NCBI RefSeq assembly: GCF_037023755.1
Contig: NZ_CP146100.1
Span: forward strand, 3,317,501-3,381,500
Direction of reading: 5' to 3'
Length of the DNA stretch: 64,000 nt
Source of the DNA: Saccharopolyspora sp. SCSIO 74807
Lineage (GTDB): Bacteria > Actinomycetota > Actinomycetes > Mycobacteriales > Pseudonocardiaceae
The notes beneath the pieces are model-generated. The model searched no databases. It saw nothing but the letters and a program-made list of their open reading frames with translations, and had not been told where the DNA came from. A program made the translations under genes and the position numbers. Below, in pieces: positions 10,613 through 20,133 of the stretch (position 1 is its first letter; each line of letters starts with the position of its first letter).

Positions 10613-10666
10613 GAGCGAACGGACCGTTGGTCCGAAAAGATCGAGCGAACGGACCGTTCACTCGGA
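10613..10666. repeat. Two tandem copies of a GAACGGACCGTT palindromic repeat
   Basis: GAGCGAACGGACCGTT occurs at 10613-10628 and again at 10643-10658. The second copy continues as CACTC, giving a near-perfect palindrome around GAACGG-a-CCGTTC. Related copies occur at about 42619 and 49247. All sit just 3' of genes. Confidence 0.75.
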
Positions 10667-10772
10667 ACTCCGAGCACGCGCGGACGTCATCCGCCGGGAG
10701 CGCCCGGCCGTGGAGCGAGCGGGCCACTCGACCGGTCTGTCGGGGCGAACCGGTCCGCTCACCCGGGTCGGG

Positions 10773-11498
10773 TCAGCGGCGGCGCGAGGCGCGCTGCACG
10801 TTGCGCATCTTGGCGCCCTGCGGCATCGGGCCCTTCGGCATCGAATTGCCCCGGCTCGCCAGCGCGGAGAGCCGGTTCTCCAGCGAGTCGACCTGGCCGG
10901 AGTTGATGTTGCGCGGCAGCTTCATCAGGTGCGTCTGCAGCTTGCGCAGCGGGACCTGGCCCTCCTCGGTGCCGATGACGACCTCGTAGATCGGCGTTTC
11001 CCCGACCAGCCGGGACACCCGCTTCTTCTCCTGCGCCAGCAGCGACTTCACCCGGTGCTGCGCGCCCTCGCCGACCAGCACGATGCCGGGGCGGCCGATC
11101 ACCCGGTGCACCGCGTCCAGCTGCGCGGTGCCCGCCACCGCCTGCGACACCTTCCAGTTGCCGCGCAGGTTGTCCAGCGCCCACCCGGCCGCGCCGGGCT
11201 GGCCGTCGGCCTTGCGGTAGACGGTCGCCTGCACCCGGCGGCCGAACACGATCACGGCCGCGAGCACGCCGAGCGCGATGCCGACCGGCAGGAACGCCCA
11301 CTGCATCCCGAAGAAGAAGCCGATCACGAACACCACGACCGCGATCGCCAGGAAGACGCCGATCATCAGCGGCAGCAGCAGCTTGTCCTCGCGGCGCTGC
11401 ATCTGGAACGCCTGGAAGATCTGCGAGATGCGTCCGCGCAGCGCGTTGCGCCGTTCCTTCGCCGCCGCCTTCTTGGCTGCCTTGTCCTGGTTGGCCAT
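10773..11498 (-). CDS. DUF4191 membrane protein
   Basis: 241 residues starting at MANQDKAAKKAAAKE. A basic N-terminus is followed by two transmembrane helices (about 40-80: LLLPLMIGVFLAIAVVVFVIG and the next hydrophobic stretch), then a cytosolic domain with TVYRKADGQPGAAGWALDN and a C-terminal basic tail. DUF4191 proteins are almost always encoded beside lipA in actinobacteria, as here (lipA is 123 bp upstream on the same strand), but their role is unknown. ATG 11498 is preferred over the upstream in-frame start at 11525 because family members begin with MA(N/K). Confidence 0.85.
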   Translation of the reverse strand: MANQDKAAKKAAAKERRNALRGRISQIFQAFQMQRREDKLLLPLMIGVFLAIAVVVFVIGFFFGMQWAFLPVGIALGVLAAVIVFGRRVQATVYRKADGQPGAAGWALDNLRGNWKVSQAVAGTAQLDAVHRVIGRPGIVLVGEGAQHRVKSLLAQEKKRVSRLVGETPIYEVVIGTEEGQVPLRKLQTHLMKLPRNINSGQVDSLENRLSALASRGNSMPKGPMPQGAKMRNVQRASRRR

Positions 11499-11621
11499 GC
11501 GCCCCAGGATACGGCCGCCGTTCAACGCCCGACCAGGGACGTCCGCTGCGGTTCGCGGACGAATTCGCCGTCCGCCCCGCAGGACCGGGACGGACGGCGA
11601 GTGCGCTGGTCAGCGGGCCGA

Positions 11622-12623
11622 TCAGCGGGCGAGCAGGGAGCTGGCCTCCTGCGCGGCGGGCTGCGCCTGCGCCAGGTGGGCGAGGTTGTCCGGCAGCGGC
11701 ATGCCGCGGTGCTGGGTCGCCTTCGCGTACAACCTGCCCGCGCGGTAACTGGAACGCACCAGCGGACCGGCCATCACGCCGGGGAAGCCGATCTCCTCGG
11801 CGGCCTTGGTGTGCTCGACGAACTCCTCCGGCTTGACCCAGCGGTCCACCGGGTGGTGCCGGGCGCTGGGCCGCAGGTATTGCGTGATCGTGATGATGTC
11901 GCAACCCGCGTCGTGCAGGTCCTGCAGCGCCGGGCGCACCTCCTCCGGCGACTCGCCCATGCCGAGGATGAGGTTCGACTTGGTCACCAGCCCGGCCTCG
12001 CGGGCCAGCGTGAGCACCTTCAGCGAGCGGTCGTAGCGGAACGCCGGGCGCATCCGCTTGAACACGCTGGGCACCGTCTCCAGGTTGTGCGCGAGCACCT
12101 CCGGGCGCGAGGAGAAGACCTCGGCGAGCTGGTCCGGTTCCGCGTTGAAGTCCGGGATCAGCAGCTCGACGCCGGTGCCCGGGTTCAGGTCGTGGATCCG
12201 CCGGACCGTCTCGGCGTAGAGCCAGGCCCCGCCGTCGTCGAGATCATCGCGGGCCACCCCGGTCACCGTGGAGTAGCGCAGGCCCATCGCCTGCACCGAC
12301 TCGGCGACCTTGCGCGGCTCGGTGGTGTCCAGCTCGGCGGGCTTGCCGGTGTCGATCTGGCAGAAGTCGCAACGCCGGGTGCACTGGTCACCGCCGATGA
12401 GGAAGGTCGCCTCGCGGTCCTCCCAGCACTCGAAGATGTTGGGGCAGCCCGCCTCCTCGCAGACGGTGTTCAGGCCCTCGCGCTTCACCAGGCCCTTGAG
12501 TTCCTGGTACTCCGGACCCATCCGGGCGCGGGTCTTGATCCACGATGGCTTCTTCTCGATGGGAGTCTGGCTGTTGCGCACTTCCAGCCGCAGCAGCTTC
12601 CGTCCCTCTGGCGCCACACTCAC
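11622..12623 (-). CDS. lipA: Lipoyl synthase (radical SAM)
   Basis: 333 residues. It inserts two sulfur atoms into protein-bound octanoyl groups to make lipoyl cofactors. The auxiliary Fe-S cluster cysteines are in [12 protein letters not shown] (C-x4-C-x5-C) and the radical SAM cluster in [10 protein letters not shown] (C-x3-C-x2-C). GGDQ and the conserved [16 protein letters not shown] follow. The C-terminal RSSYRAG serine motif that caps the auxiliary cluster is present. The start is GTG at 12623. It works with lipB (16415-17161) and supplies the E2 subunit encoded at 18234-20072. Confidence 0.97.
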   Translation of the reverse strand: MSVAPEGRKLLRLEVRNSQTPIEKKPSWIKTRARMGPEYQELKGLVKREGLNTVCEEAGCPNIFECWEDREATFLIGGDQCTRRCDFCQIDTGKPAELDTTEPRKVAESVQAMGLRYSTVTGVARDDLDDGGAWLYAETVRRIHDLNPGTGVELLIPDFNAEPDQLAEVFSSRPEVLAHNLETVPSVFKRMRPAFRYDRSLKVLTLAREAGLVTKSNLILGMGESPEEVRPALQDLHDAGCDIITITQYLRPSARHHPVDRWVKPEEFVEHTKAAEEIGFPGVMAGPLVRSSYRAGRLYAKATQHRGMPLPDNLAHLAQAQPAAQEASSLLAR

Positions 12624-12690
12624 GGCCGCAAGGCTACGCCCTCACCCGTCCGAGACCGAACCCGTCAGCAGTGATCCCGCTCGCCGCGGC

Positions 12691-13626
12691 TCAGCGCGGG
12701 TCGGCGTCGACGCCGGTCAGCTGCTCGGTAGCGGTCCACAAGCGCTCGGCCAGACGGGTGTCCTGCGCCGTCGAAGTGGTCTTCGCGCGGGTGGGGTAGC
12801 CGCGGATCTCGGCGAACCCGTCCGGGCCGTAGTAGCTGCCGCTGGTGGCCGCCGGATCGGTCGCGGCGAACAGCTGGGGCAGCGCCCCCTGCGCGACCGA
12901 CTGGGTGATCAGGTCGTTGAACGGACGGGCGATGCTGGTCAGCGCATCCGGCAGCGACCGGGCGCGCAGCGAGTTCAACGCCAGTTCGGAACCGCTCATG
13001 CCGGGGTGCGCGGCGATGCTGCGCAGGTCCAGTCCCGCGCGCCGGGCCCGGCGGTCGAGCTCGAAGGCGAACAGCAGGTTCGCCAGCTTCGACTGCGAGT
13101 AGCCGCGGCTCGGCGAGTAGCGCCTGCGCTGGAAGTTCAGGTCGTCGATGTCCAGCGAGCCGCCGCGGTGGGCGATGCTGGACAGCGTCACCACGCGGGC
13201 GCCCGGGCGGGCGCGCAGCGCGGGCATCAGCTGCCAGGTCAGCGCCGCGTGCGCGAGGTGGTTGGTGCCGATCTGCAGCTCGAAGCCGTTCTCGGTGCTG
13301 CCGCGCGGCGGAGCCATCACGCCGGCGTTGTTCATCAGCACGTCGAGTTCGTCACCGGTGCGCTTGCGGATGTCCTCGGCGGCGCGCTGCACGGAGCCGA
13401 GATCCGCGAGGTCCAGTTCCACCAGCTCGGGTTCGGCGATGGCGTGCGCGGCGACCAGCCGCTGGGCTTCGCGGCCCTTCTCGGCGTTCCGGCAGGCCAT
13501 CAGCACGCGGGCGCCGCGGGCGGCGAGAACCTGCGCGCTCTGCAGGCCGAGCCCGGAGTTCGCGCCGGTGACCAGCACCGTCCGGCCGGTCTGCTCGGGG
13601 ATGTCGGTCGTCGTCCATCGCGCCAT
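12691..13626 (-). CDS. Short-chain dehydrogenase/reductase
   Basis: 311 residues. Cofactor motif TGANSGLG (20-27), NNAGVM structural motif, catalytic Ser in LSSIAH and the Tyr176-x3-Lys180 pair in YSQSK. The sequence resembles the retinol dehydrogenase/WW-domain oxidoreductase-like SDR branch (LDLADLGSVQRAAEDI), whose bacterial substrates are mostly unknown. ATG start. It sits between lipA and lipB but has no link to lipoate; it appears to be part of an inserted segment 12691-16001. Confidence 0.88.
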   Translation of the reverse strand: MARWTTTDIPEQTGRTVLVTGANSGLGLQSAQVLAARGARVLMACRNAEKGREAQRLVAAHAIAEPELVELDLADLGSVQRAAEDIRKRTGDELDVLMNNAGVMAPPRGSTENGFELQIGTNHLAHAALTWQLMPALRARPGARVVTLSSIAHRGGSLDIDDLNFQRRRYSPSRGYSQSKLANLLFAFELDRRARRAGLDLRSIAAHPGMSGSELALNSLRARSLPDALTSIARPFNDLITQSVAQGALPQLFAATDPAATSGSYYGPDGFAEIRGYPTRAKTTSTAQDTRLAERLWTATEQLTGVDADPR

Positions 13627-13692
13627 GCCCCACTCCTACCCGCCCGGGGCAGTGCTTGAAAGGTGCACCGAGACACGATCTGATCACTCGAC

Positions 13693-13745
13693 GCGACCGC
13701 TGCGGCCCGGCTGCTGGTCTTTCGGGGTGGCGGGGCAGTGGTCGC
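13693..13745 (-). terminator. Candidate terminator hairpin
   Basis: GCGACCGCTGC (13693-13703) pairs with GCAGTGGTCGC (13735-13745), with one G-T pair and a 31-nt loop. It follows the stop of the minus-strand gene ending at 13808. The loop is long, so support is moderate. Confidence 0.35.
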
Positions 13746-13807
13746 AGCGGCGGGACTCGCCACGCTCCGAACAAGAGGGTGTCCGGCTTCGCGGTGGGCG
13801 GCGGATC

Positions 13808-14323
13808 TCAGAAGCTCGGGATGAGCTTGCGCAGTTGAGAGAGCGGGCGGCGGGACTTGCCCGAAGGTGCGCTGGGCTCGGCGCGCAGCAGGCTCCGGAA
13901 CGCCTTGCCGACGCGGTTCGTCTCGGAGGCCGGTTCGTGCTGCTCGGCGAGGCCGGCCGACAACGCGAGCATCCGCTGCTCCTGCAGCGCGGCCTGCGCC
14001 AGCGCCGGCTCGCCCGCGTGCGCGTCCAGGATCGCCCGCAGCGCGGGGTTGTCCGCGGCGGCGCGCCGCCAGGCGTTCGCGACCGCTTCCACGCGGTCGC
14101 CGTGCGGTTCCGCGTCGGCGTCCTGCACGCCCACGTCGATCCGCCCGGTCAGCACCTGCGTCCACTTGTAGTGCAGCGCGCGCAGCAAGTCGGCGCGATC
14201 GGCGAAGACCTCATCGGCGCCGGGTACCGCCGTGAGCTCCAGCGGTGCGGACGGGTGCCGCGCGGTGTGCTCGAGGATCGCCCGAATCGTGCGCTGCCGC
14301 TGGTGGAAGTCGTCCCAAGTCAT
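13808..14323 (-). CDS. Hypothetical protein divergent from a TetR regulator
   Basis: 171 residues, soluble, start ATG 14323 with GGAGG a few bases upstream. I do not recognise a named family. It opens MTWDDFHQRQRTIRAIL, is helical and rich in Ala/Arg/Glu, and ends in a basic tail (SGKSRRPLSQLRKLIPSF). It contains a conserved-looking block GVQDADAEPHGDRVEAVANAWRR, and no cysteine or membrane segment. It shares a promoter region with the TetR gene, and two operator-like palindromes lie between them, so it is the most likely TetR-controlled gene. Confidence 0.75.
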   Translation of the reverse strand: MTWDDFHQRQRTIRAILEHTARHPSAPLELTAVPGADEVFADRADLLRALHYKWTQVLTGRIDVGVQDADAEPHGDRVEAVANAWRRAAADNPALRAILDAHAGEPALAQAALQEQRMLALSAGLAEQHEPASETNRVGKAFRSLLRAEPSAPSGKSRRPLSQLRKLIPSF

Positions 14324-14349
14324 GGTTCCTCCAGACCGGATCGCTGTCG

Positions 14350-14419
14350 TACTCCCGGTGTGCGGCATACCGGGAGTATGTGCCGTCGAAGCTACCAGCG
14401 CGGCCATACCGCGGGTATG
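14350..14419. promoter_or_regulatory. Two TetR-type operator palindromes and leaderless tetR promoter
   Basis: Two 15-bp palindromes share the pattern CATACC-n3-rGTATG: CATACCGGGAGTATG at 14366-14380 and CATACCGCGGGTATG at 14405-14419, centres 39 bp apart. The first is also part of a larger repeat, TACTCCCGGT (14350-14359) with ACCGGGAGTA (14369-14378). A -10-like TATGAT (14423-14428) lies 7 nt before the ATG at 14436, so the regulator is probably leaderless and autorepressed. Confidence 0.75.
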
Positions 14420-14435
14420 TTTTATGATTGTGAGT

Positions 14436-15035
14436 ATGGCTACAGCGCGGCCCCGCAGGCTCGAGCACACCGAGAGCACCCGGCAGGCCCTGGTGAATTC
14501 CGCCGTCGCGCTGTTCACGAAGAAGGGCTACGGCGGTACCTCGCTGGACGAGATCGCCAAGCGCGCCCGCGTCACCAAGGGCGCGCTCTACCACCACTTC
14601 AGCGGCAAGCAGGCGCTGTTCGAGGCGGCCTTCGAGGAGGTCGAGCAGCGCGTCGTGCGGCGGCTGTCGAAGGTGCTGTTCGGCTCCGGCTCCACCTGGG
14701 ACGCCGTGCGCGCCGGGTTGGACGACTTCATCCAGGTCTGCCTGGAACCCTCGTACCAGCGGATCGTGGTGCACGAGGCGCCCGCGGTGATGGGCTGGGA
14801 ACGCTGGCGGGAGGCCGAGGAGCGCTACACCTTCGGCGTCATCCGGCAGGCCGTGCAGGCGCTGGTCGAGGCCGGGGAGATCACCCCGCTGCCGGTGGAC
14901 GCGCTGGCGCACGTGGTGTTCGGGGCGTTGTCGGCGGGCGCGAGCACCATCGCCGGTTCCGCGAAGCAGAAGCAGACCAGCACCGAGGTCGGCCAGGTCG
15001 TCGACCGGGTCCTGCGGGGGTTGCGCACGCAGTGA
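14436..15035 (+). CDS. TetR/AcrR family transcriptional regulator
   Basis: 199 residues. The N-terminal DNA-binding domain is typical: STRQALVNSAVALFTKKGYGGTSLDEIAKRARVTKGALYHHFSGKQALFEAAFEEVE, with the recognition helix in the VTKGALYHHF part. The C-terminal domain (about 80-195) is a ligand-binding helical bundle with no recognisable ligand signature. In-frame starts at 14424 and 14430 exist; 14436 fits a -10 at 14423-14428 with leaderless initiation. It is followed 18 bp later by an F420-type oxidoreductase on the same strand, which it may also control. Confidence 0.9.
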   Translation: MATARPRRLEHTESTRQALVNSAVALFTKKGYGGTSLDEIAKRARVTKGALYHHFSGKQALFEAAFEEVEQRVVRRLSKVLFGSGSTWDAVRAGLDDFIQVCLEPSYQRIVVHEAPAVMGWERWREAEERYTFGVIRQAVQALVEAGEITPLPVDALAHVVFGALSAGASTIAGSAKQKQTSTEVGQVVDRVLRGLRTQ

Positions 15036-15053
15036 CGGTTAGCCTCGGCAGAC

Positions 15054-16001
15054 GTGACCGAATCATTCAAGCTGCGAATCTTCACCGAGCCCCAGCAGGG
15101 GGCGAGCTACGACGACCTGCTGCGGGTGGCCCAGGCCACCGAGGCGGCGGGATACGACGCCTTCTTCCGCTCCGACCACTACTTGAAGATGGGGTCGGTC
15201 AGCGGTGACCCGGGCCCGACCGACGCATGGGTGACGCTCGGCGCGCTGGCCCGCGAGACTTCTCGGGTGCGGCTGGGCACGCTGATGTCGGCGGGCACCT
15301 TCCGGCTGCCGGGGCCGCTGGCGATCGCGGCCGCGCAGGTCGACCAGATGTCCGGTGGCCGGGTCGAGTTCGGCCTCGGCAGCGGCTGGTACGAGCAGGA
15401 GCACGCCGCCTACGGCATCCCGTTCCCGGCGCTGCGGGAGCGGTTCGACCGCTACGCCGAGCAGCTGGAGATCATCACCGGGCTGTGGGGCACCCCGGTG
15501 GGCGAGACGTTCGACTTCGCCGGGCGGTACTACGAGCTCAGCGACTCGCCTGCGTTGCCGAAGCCGGTGCAGAGCCCGCGGCCGCCGGTGCTCATCGGCG
15601 GCGGGGGCAAGAAGCGCACTCCGGAGTTGGCGGCCCGGTTCGCCGACGAGTTCAACCTGCCGTTCGTGGACGTCGACACGGCCGCCGCGCAGTACGAGCG
15701 GGTCGACGCGGCCTGCCGCGCGATCGGCCGGGACCCGGGCGAGATCGCGCGCTCCTGCGCGCTGGTGCTCTGCGTCGGCAAGGACGAGGCGGAGATCGCG
15801 CGGCGGGCCGCGGCCATCGGCCGGGACGTGGCCGAACTGCGCACCAACGGGCTGGCGGGCACGCCCGCGGAGGCGGTCGACAAGATCGGCGCCTGGCGGG
15901 AGCGCACCGGCATCACCCGGCTGTATCTGCAGGTACTCGACCTGACCGACCTGGACCACATCGACCTGGTCGCCGCCGAGGTCGCCCGGCAGCTGGGCTG
16001 A
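15054..16001 (+). CDS. LLM-class (luciferase-like) F420-dependent oxidoreductase
   Basis: 315 residues with a TIM-barrel luciferase-like fold. Diagnostic stretches are AFFRSDHYLKMG near the N-terminus, LGTLMSAGTFRLPGPLAIAAAQVDQMSGGR, the phosphate-binding-like GLGSGWYEQEHAAYGIPF and PVLIGGGGKKRTPELAARFADEFN. The family usually reduces substrates with F420H2 rather than FMNH2; the sequence resembles TIGR03560-type members. GTG start, 18 bp after tetR, hence probably one operon. Substrate not predictable. Confidence 0.88.
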   Translation: MTESFKLRIFTEPQQGASYDDLLRVAQATEAAGYDAFFRSDHYLKMGSVSGDPGPTDAWVTLGALARETSRVRLGTLMSAGTFRLPGPLAIAAAQVDQMSGGRVEFGLGSGWYEQEHAAYGIPFPALRERFDRYAEQLEIITGLWGTPVGETFDFAGRYYELSDSPALPKPVQSPRPPVLIGGGGKKRTPELAARFADEFNLPFVDVDTAAAQYERVDAACRAIGRDPGEIARSCALVLCVGKDEAEIARRAAAIGRDVAELRTNGLAGTPAEAVDKIGAWRERTGITRLYLQVLDLTDLDHIDLVAAEVARQLG

Positions 16002-16414
16002 GTCCCCGGTCCGCGGCGGGCGTCGGCCGCGGAGCCGACCGGAGACGTCGGAAGCGGCGGTGAGCAGGACCAGCGCGGGAACCGCGGCCCGCGGGTACGA
16101 GCCGCGCTTGTCCTGCTCCACCAAGCCGCAGCCGGTCAGCTTGGTAGAGCTGCCTGGGCGAGCCGAGGCCGACCGCCTCCGGCAACGACGCCGCGGCGCA
16201 CGACCCCTCCGCGGCGAGCGGTCGCACGACGGCCGCGCGCCGGGTGCCAGCCCTGCGGCCTGGCGAGGTCGGTTCGGCTACCGAAACGGCGGCGCAGGCC
16301 GGGGCGGCGGAATCCGCCGACGCCGCTGCGGTGCCGAGCGGGGTGCGCGCCGGGACGGCGGCATGACCCCACTCGGTCCGCAATCGCGGAAAACCCGAGG
16401 AGTGGAGCGCCGTG
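16002..16414. other. Intergenic region between convergent genes
   Basis: 413 bp between the LLM gene and lipB, which converge. No open frame here resembles a protein family, and I see no clear terminator with a T-tract, repeat or RNA. It may be remnant sequence at the edge of the inserted block 12691-16001. Confidence 0.55.
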
Positions 16415-17161
16415 TCAGCGCAACGTCGGATCCAGCGCGAGCGTCACCCCGGCCGCGCTCGGCTCGGCGCGCTCGATGTCGCAGTCCACCACCGGCAGCT
16501 CGCCGTTCACCGCGGCCAGCACGTCCTGCCGGACCCACGGCAGCGCCTCGTCGACGGGCACGTCCCGGCCGGCCTCGGCCGCCAGTGAAGTCACCCCGGC
16601 ATCGCGGATGCCGCAGGGCACGATCCGGCCGAACGCGCCCATGTCGGCGTTGCAGTTCAGCTCCAGGCCGTGCATGGTCACGCCCTTCTGCACCCGGATG
16701 CCGATCGCGGCGATCTTGCGCTCCGGGAGGCCGTCCGCGGCGGGCAGCCACACCCCGCTGCGGCCCTCCACTCGGCCGGTGCGCACGCCGAAGCGCTCGC
16801 AGGTGCGGATCAGGCCCTGCTCCAGGCGCCGCACGTAATCCACCACGTCGATCGGATCGGCCAGGCCGAGGATCGGATAGCCCACCAGCTGGCCGGGACC
16901 GTGCCAGGTGATCTTGCCGCCGCGGTCCACGTCGATCACCGGCGTGCCGTCCTGCGGCCGGTCCTCCGGGGCGGTGCGCTTGCCCGCGGTGTAGACCGAC
17001 GGATGCTCCAGCAGCAGCAAGGTGTCCGGACCGGACTCCGCGGCGCGCGCTGCGGACAGCTGCCGCTGCAGGTCCCAAGCTTCCAGGTAGTCGATTCTTC
17101 CCAGCTCGCGCACCTCGACCGGCTCGGCCGAAGCGCGGCATGACATCTCCGCACGACTCAC
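16415..17161 (-). CDS. lipB: Lipoyl(octanoyl) transferase
   Basis: 248 residues. It transfers octanoyl from acyl carrier protein to lipoyl domains, the step before LipA. The family signature [18 protein letters not shown] is present, as are [12 protein letters not shown], the catalytic lysine in [12 protein letters not shown] and the catalytic cysteine in [15 protein letters not shown]. The start is GTG 17161; an ATG at 17146 is an alternative and neither has a strong ribosome binding site. It lies 70 bp after the epimerase-like gene on the same strand. Confidence 0.96.
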   Translation of the reverse strand: MSRAEMSCRASAEPVEVRELGRIDYLEAWDLQRQLSAARAAESGPDTLLLLEHPSVYTAGKRTAPEDRPQDGTPVIDVDRGGKITWHGPGQLVGYPILGLADPIDVVDYVRRLEQGLIRTCERFGVRTGRVEGRSGVWLPAADGLPERKIAAIGIRVQKGVTMHGLELNCNADMGAFGRIVPCGIRDAGVTSLAAEAGRDVPVDEALPWVRQDVLAAVNGELPVVDCDIERAEPSAAGVTLALDPTLR

Positions 17162-17231
17162 GGCAGCCAGGCTACGCCCGGTGCGCGAGACGTCCGGGCG
17201 AACGCCCCGCGCACGTGTCGTGCGGCACGGG

Positions 17232-18116
17232 TCAGGTGATGGTCGACAGCGCGGCGCCGAGCGTCGGATGCGCGAAGGAGTAGCCGTGCTTTTCCAGCAT
17301 CTCCGGCACCGCGCGCTGACCGGCGAGGATCGCCTCGTCGGCGACCTGCCCGAGCGCCGCGCGCAGCGCGAACCCGGGCACCACCCACGGCGCGGGCCGG
17401 CCCAGCGCGGCCGCCAGCGCGCGGGTGAACTCCGCGTTCGGCACCGGATCCGGCCCCGTCAGGTTCACCGGTCCGGAAACCTCGCGATTCTCGGCGGCGA
17501 ACCGCAGCGCGCCCACCTCGTCGTCCAGCGAGATCCACGGCATGTACTGCGAACCGTCGCCCAACCTGCCTCCCAGGAACAGCGAGAACAGCGGCTTGAG
17601 CTGGCCCAGCAGCCCACCCGACGGCGCGATGACCAGGCCGGTGCGCAGCAGCACCACCCGCGCGCCCGCGTCCAGCGCCGGACCGGTCGCGGCCTCCCAC
17701 TGGCGGCACAGGTCGGCCAGGAAACCCGAGCCCGGCGGCGTCGACTCGGTCACCACCCGCTGTCCGGTGTCCCCGTAGTAGCCCACCGCGGAGCCGTTGA
17801 GCAGCGCCGGGACGCCCTGGCGGGCGACGGCCTCGGCGAGCACGGCGGTCGGGCGCACCCTGGAGGACACCAGCAGCTCCTTGCGCTCCGGAGTCCAGCG
17901 ACGATCGGCCAAACCGGCGCCGCAGAGGTTCACCACCGCGTCCGCGCCCGCCAGCGCACCGTCGTCCAACTGGCCCGCCGCCGGGTCCCAGCCGCGCTCG
18001 TCCGGGGCCTCCGGGGCTCGCCGGACCAGACGGACCACCTCGTGCCCACCCTGCCGCAGCGCCGCCACTAGGCTCGTGCCGATCAACCCGGACGAACCGG
18101 CGATTACCACTCGCAT
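17232..18116 (-). CDS. TIGR01777 family NAD(P)-binding epimerase-like protein
   Basis: 294 residues. An extended SDR with N-terminal Rossmann motif [11 protein letters not shown], the characteristic [22 protein letters not shown] block and a C-terminal DUF1731-like end ([33 protein letters not shown]). The family is widespread (YfcH in E. coli, cell-division-inhibitor-like annotations) but the reaction is unknown. ATG start. Its place between the E2 gene and lipB is conserved in actinobacteria, which suggests a role near lipoyl-enzyme assembly; that is inference. Confidence 0.88.
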   Translation of the reverse strand: MRVVIAGSSGLIGTSLVAALRQGGHEVVRLVRRAPEAPDERGWDPAAGQLDDGALAGADAVVNLCGAGLADRRWTPERKELLVSSRVRPTAVLAEAVARQGVPALLNGSAVGYYGDTGQRVVTESTPPGSGFLADLCRQWEAATGPALDAGARVVLLRTGLVIAPSGGLLGQLKPLFSLFLGGRLGDGSQYMPWISLDDEVGALRFAAENREVSGPVNLTGPDPVPNAEFTRALAAALGRPAPWVVPGFALRAALGQVADEAILAGQRAVPEMLEKHGYSFAHPTLGAALSTIT

Positions 18117-18177
18117 GGCCCGATCGTCCCGCAATGATCTCTCCCGCGCGAGGCGCTTTCCTGCGCCTGACGCGAAA

Positions 18178-18207
18178 CGGGCCGCCCACCCGCAGGTGAG
18201 CGGCCCG
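18178..18207 (-). terminator. Terminator after the E2 gene
   Basis: CGGGCCGC (18178-18185) pairs with GCGGCCCG (18200-18207) with a further inner CACC/GGTG stem. It lies 27 bp past the E2 stop codon. Confidence 0.75.
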
Positions 18208-18233
18208 CCGCCGGATCGATCACAGTCTCGGCA

Positions 18234-20072
18234 TCAGATGCCCAGATCGGCCTCGAACGCGCCGTCCTCCAGCCGCTGCTTGATCGTGTTGAGGAACCGC
18301 GCGGCGTCCGCGCCGTCGACCAGCCGGTGGTCGTAGGACAGCGCCAGGTACACCATCGAACGGATCGCGATGGTGTCCCCGCCGTTCTCGTCGGAGACCA
18401 CCACGGGCCGCTTCACGACCGTCCCGGTGCCCAGCATGCCCACCTGCGGCGGGTTCAGGATCGGGGTGTCGAACAGCGCGCCGCGGCTGCCGGTGTTGGT
18501 CAGCGTGAACGTGCCGCCGGAGAGCTCGTCCGGCTTGATCTTGTTGCTCCGGGTGCGCTCGGCGACGTCGGAGATCTTGCGGGCCAGCCCGCCCAGGTTC
18601 AGATCACCGGCGTCGTGGATCACCGGCGAGAGCAGCCCGCGCGAGGTGTCCACGGCGATCGAGAGGTGCTCCGAGCCGTGGTAGGTGATCTCCTTGTTCT
18701 CCTCGTCGATGGAGGCGTTCAGCTTCGGGTGCAGCTTCAGCGCTTCCACCGACGCCTTCGCGAAGAACGGCAGGAAGGACAGCTTGATCCCTTCGGAAGC
18801 CTCGAAGGAGTCCTTGGCCTTCTGCCGCAGCCGCGCGATGCGGGTCACGTCGACCTCGATCACCGTGGTCAGCTGCGCGGCCGTCTGCAGCGACTCGACC
18901 ATGCGGCTGGCCAGCACCTGGCGCAGCCGGGACATCTTCTGCGTCGTGCCGCGCAGCGCCTGAGCCTCCTCGGACGGCTCGGTGCGCGGGGCCGGAGCGC
19001 TCGGCGCGGCCGCCGCCGGGGCCTGCTCGGCGGCCGGGGCGCCGTTGCGCGACTTCGCGGCGTCCACCGCGGCCTGCACGTCCTGCTTGCGGATGCGGCC
19101 GCCGACCCCGCTGCCCTGGATCGTGGACAGGTCGATGCCGTGCTGGTTGGCCAGCTTGCGCACCAGCGGGGTCACGTACGGCGTGCTGCCGGACGGGGCC
19201 TGACCGGCTGGCTGCTGCTGAGCGGGCTGCTGCTGCGCGGCTGGCTGCTGGGCCGCGGGCTGGGCCTGCTGCGGCTGGGCCTGCTGCTGGGCGGGCGCGG
19301 CTTGCTGGGCCTGCGGCGCGGGCTCCGGCTCCGGTTCCGGCTGCGGCTCCGGGGCCTGCTGCTGAGCGGGCACCGACGCTTCCGCGGCCGGCGCGGGAGT
19401 CGGCTCCGGCTGCGTGGCGGCCGCGGGCTGCGCCGGGGCGGCGCCCTGCTCACCGACCACGGCCAGCTTCGCGCCGACCTCGACCGTGTCGTCCTCGCCC
19501 GCCGCGATCTCCAGCAGCGTGCCTGCCACCGGCGACGGGATCTCGGTGTCGACCTTGTCGGTGGAGACTTCCAGCAGCGGTTCGTCGACCTCGACGGTGT
19601 CGCCGATCTGCTTGAGCCACCGGGTGATCGTGCCCTCGCTGACGCTCTCGCCGAGCGCCGGCATCGGCACGTCGGTGCCCTGCGCCGAACCGCCCGAGGA
19701 CGGCGCGGCGGGCTGCTCCTGCTGCGCGGACGGCTGCGCTGCTTCCTGCTGCGGCGCTTGTTGCTGCGGCGCTGCCTGCTGGGGAGCTTCCTGCTGGGGT
19801 GCCTCCTGCGCCGGGGCGGACTCCCCGCCCGCAGCGCTGTCACCGATCACGGCGAGCTGGGCGCCGACCTCGACCGTGTCGTCCTCCTGCGCGACGATCT
19901 GCTGCAACACGCCTGCGCTCGGGGACGGGATCTCGGTGTCGACCTTGTCGGTGGAGACTTCCAGCAGCGGTTCGTCGACCTCGACGGTGTCGCCGATCTG
20001 CTTGAGCCACCGGGTGATCGTGCCCTCGCTGACGCTCTCTCCTAGCGCGGGCATCTGGACGGAGAAGGACAT
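18234..20072 (-). CDS. sucB: Dihydrolipoyllysine acyltransferase (E2) with two lipoyl domains
   Basis: 612 residues. Domains in order: lipoyl domain 1 (about 2-77, lipoyl Lys43 in STDKVDTE); an Ala/Gln/Pro linker; lipoyl domain 2 (about 135-207, Lys173); a long Pro/Ala/Gln-rich linker (210-295); the peripheral subunit-binding domain (298-337); and the catalytic acyltransferase domain (about 375-612) with active-site His582 and Asp586 in DHRLVDG. It is commonly annotated SucB, but in studied actinobacteria the orthologue acts as the pyruvate dehydrogenase E2 (AceF), because 2-oxoglutarate dehydrogenase has its own fused E2. The two lipoyl domains share a 116-bp perfectly identical stretch. ATG has AGGAG 9 nt upstream. 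It lies 61 bp after lpd. Confidence 0.94.
   Translation of the reverse strand: MSFSVQMPALGESVSEGTITRWLKQIGDTVEVDEPLLEVSTDKVDTEIPSPSAGVLQQIVAQEDDTVEVGAQLAVIGDSAAGGESAPAQEAPQQEAPQQAAPQQQAPQQEAAQPSAQQEQPAAPSSGGSAQGTDVPMPALGESVSEGTITRWLKQIGDTVEVDEPLLEVSTDKVDTEIPSPVAGTLLEIAAGEDDTVEVGAKLAVVGEQGAAPAQPAAATQPEPTPAPAAEASVPAQQQAPEPQPEPEPEPAPQAQQAAPAQQQAQPQQAQPAAQQPAAQQQPAQQQPAGQAPSGSTPYVTPLVRKLANQHGIDLSTIQGSGVGGRIRKQDVQAAVDAAKSRNGAPAAEQAPAAAAPSAPAPRTEPSEEAQALRGTTQKMSRLRQVLASRMVESLQTAAQLTTVIEVDVTRIARLRQKAKDSFEASEGIKLSFLPFFAKASVEALKLHPKLNASIDEENKEITYHGSEHLSIAVDTSRGLLSPVIHDAGDLNLGGLARKISDVAERTRSNKIKPDELSGGTFTLTNTGSRGALFDTPILNPPQVGMLGTGTVVKRPVVVSDENGGDTIAIRSMVYLALSYDHRLVDGADAARFLNTIKQRLEDGAFEADLGI
19534..20039. 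repeat. 116-bp perfect direct repeat inside the E2 gene
   Basis: Bases 19534-19649 and 19924-20039 are identical, exactly 390 bp (130 codons) apart. They encode the same segment of both lipoyl domains, around the lipoyl lysine. The flanking parts of the domains differ, so the identity probably reflects recent gene conversion. Confidence 0.9.
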
Positions 20073-20133
20073 CGGTCGCTGACTCCTAGTGCGGTGTGGC
20101 GGGGTGTGGTGCGGGTGCGGGACCGGGCGCGGC

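Noticed and set aside
10710-12674. 654-codon plus-strand open frame over the DUF4191 and lipA genes
   Set aside because: Antisense shadow of two well-supported genes.
18327-20045. 572-codon plus-strand open frame over the E2 gene
   Set aside because: Mirror of the two lipoyl domains and linker; repeated Leu/Arg/Gly runs reflect the repetitive opposite strand.
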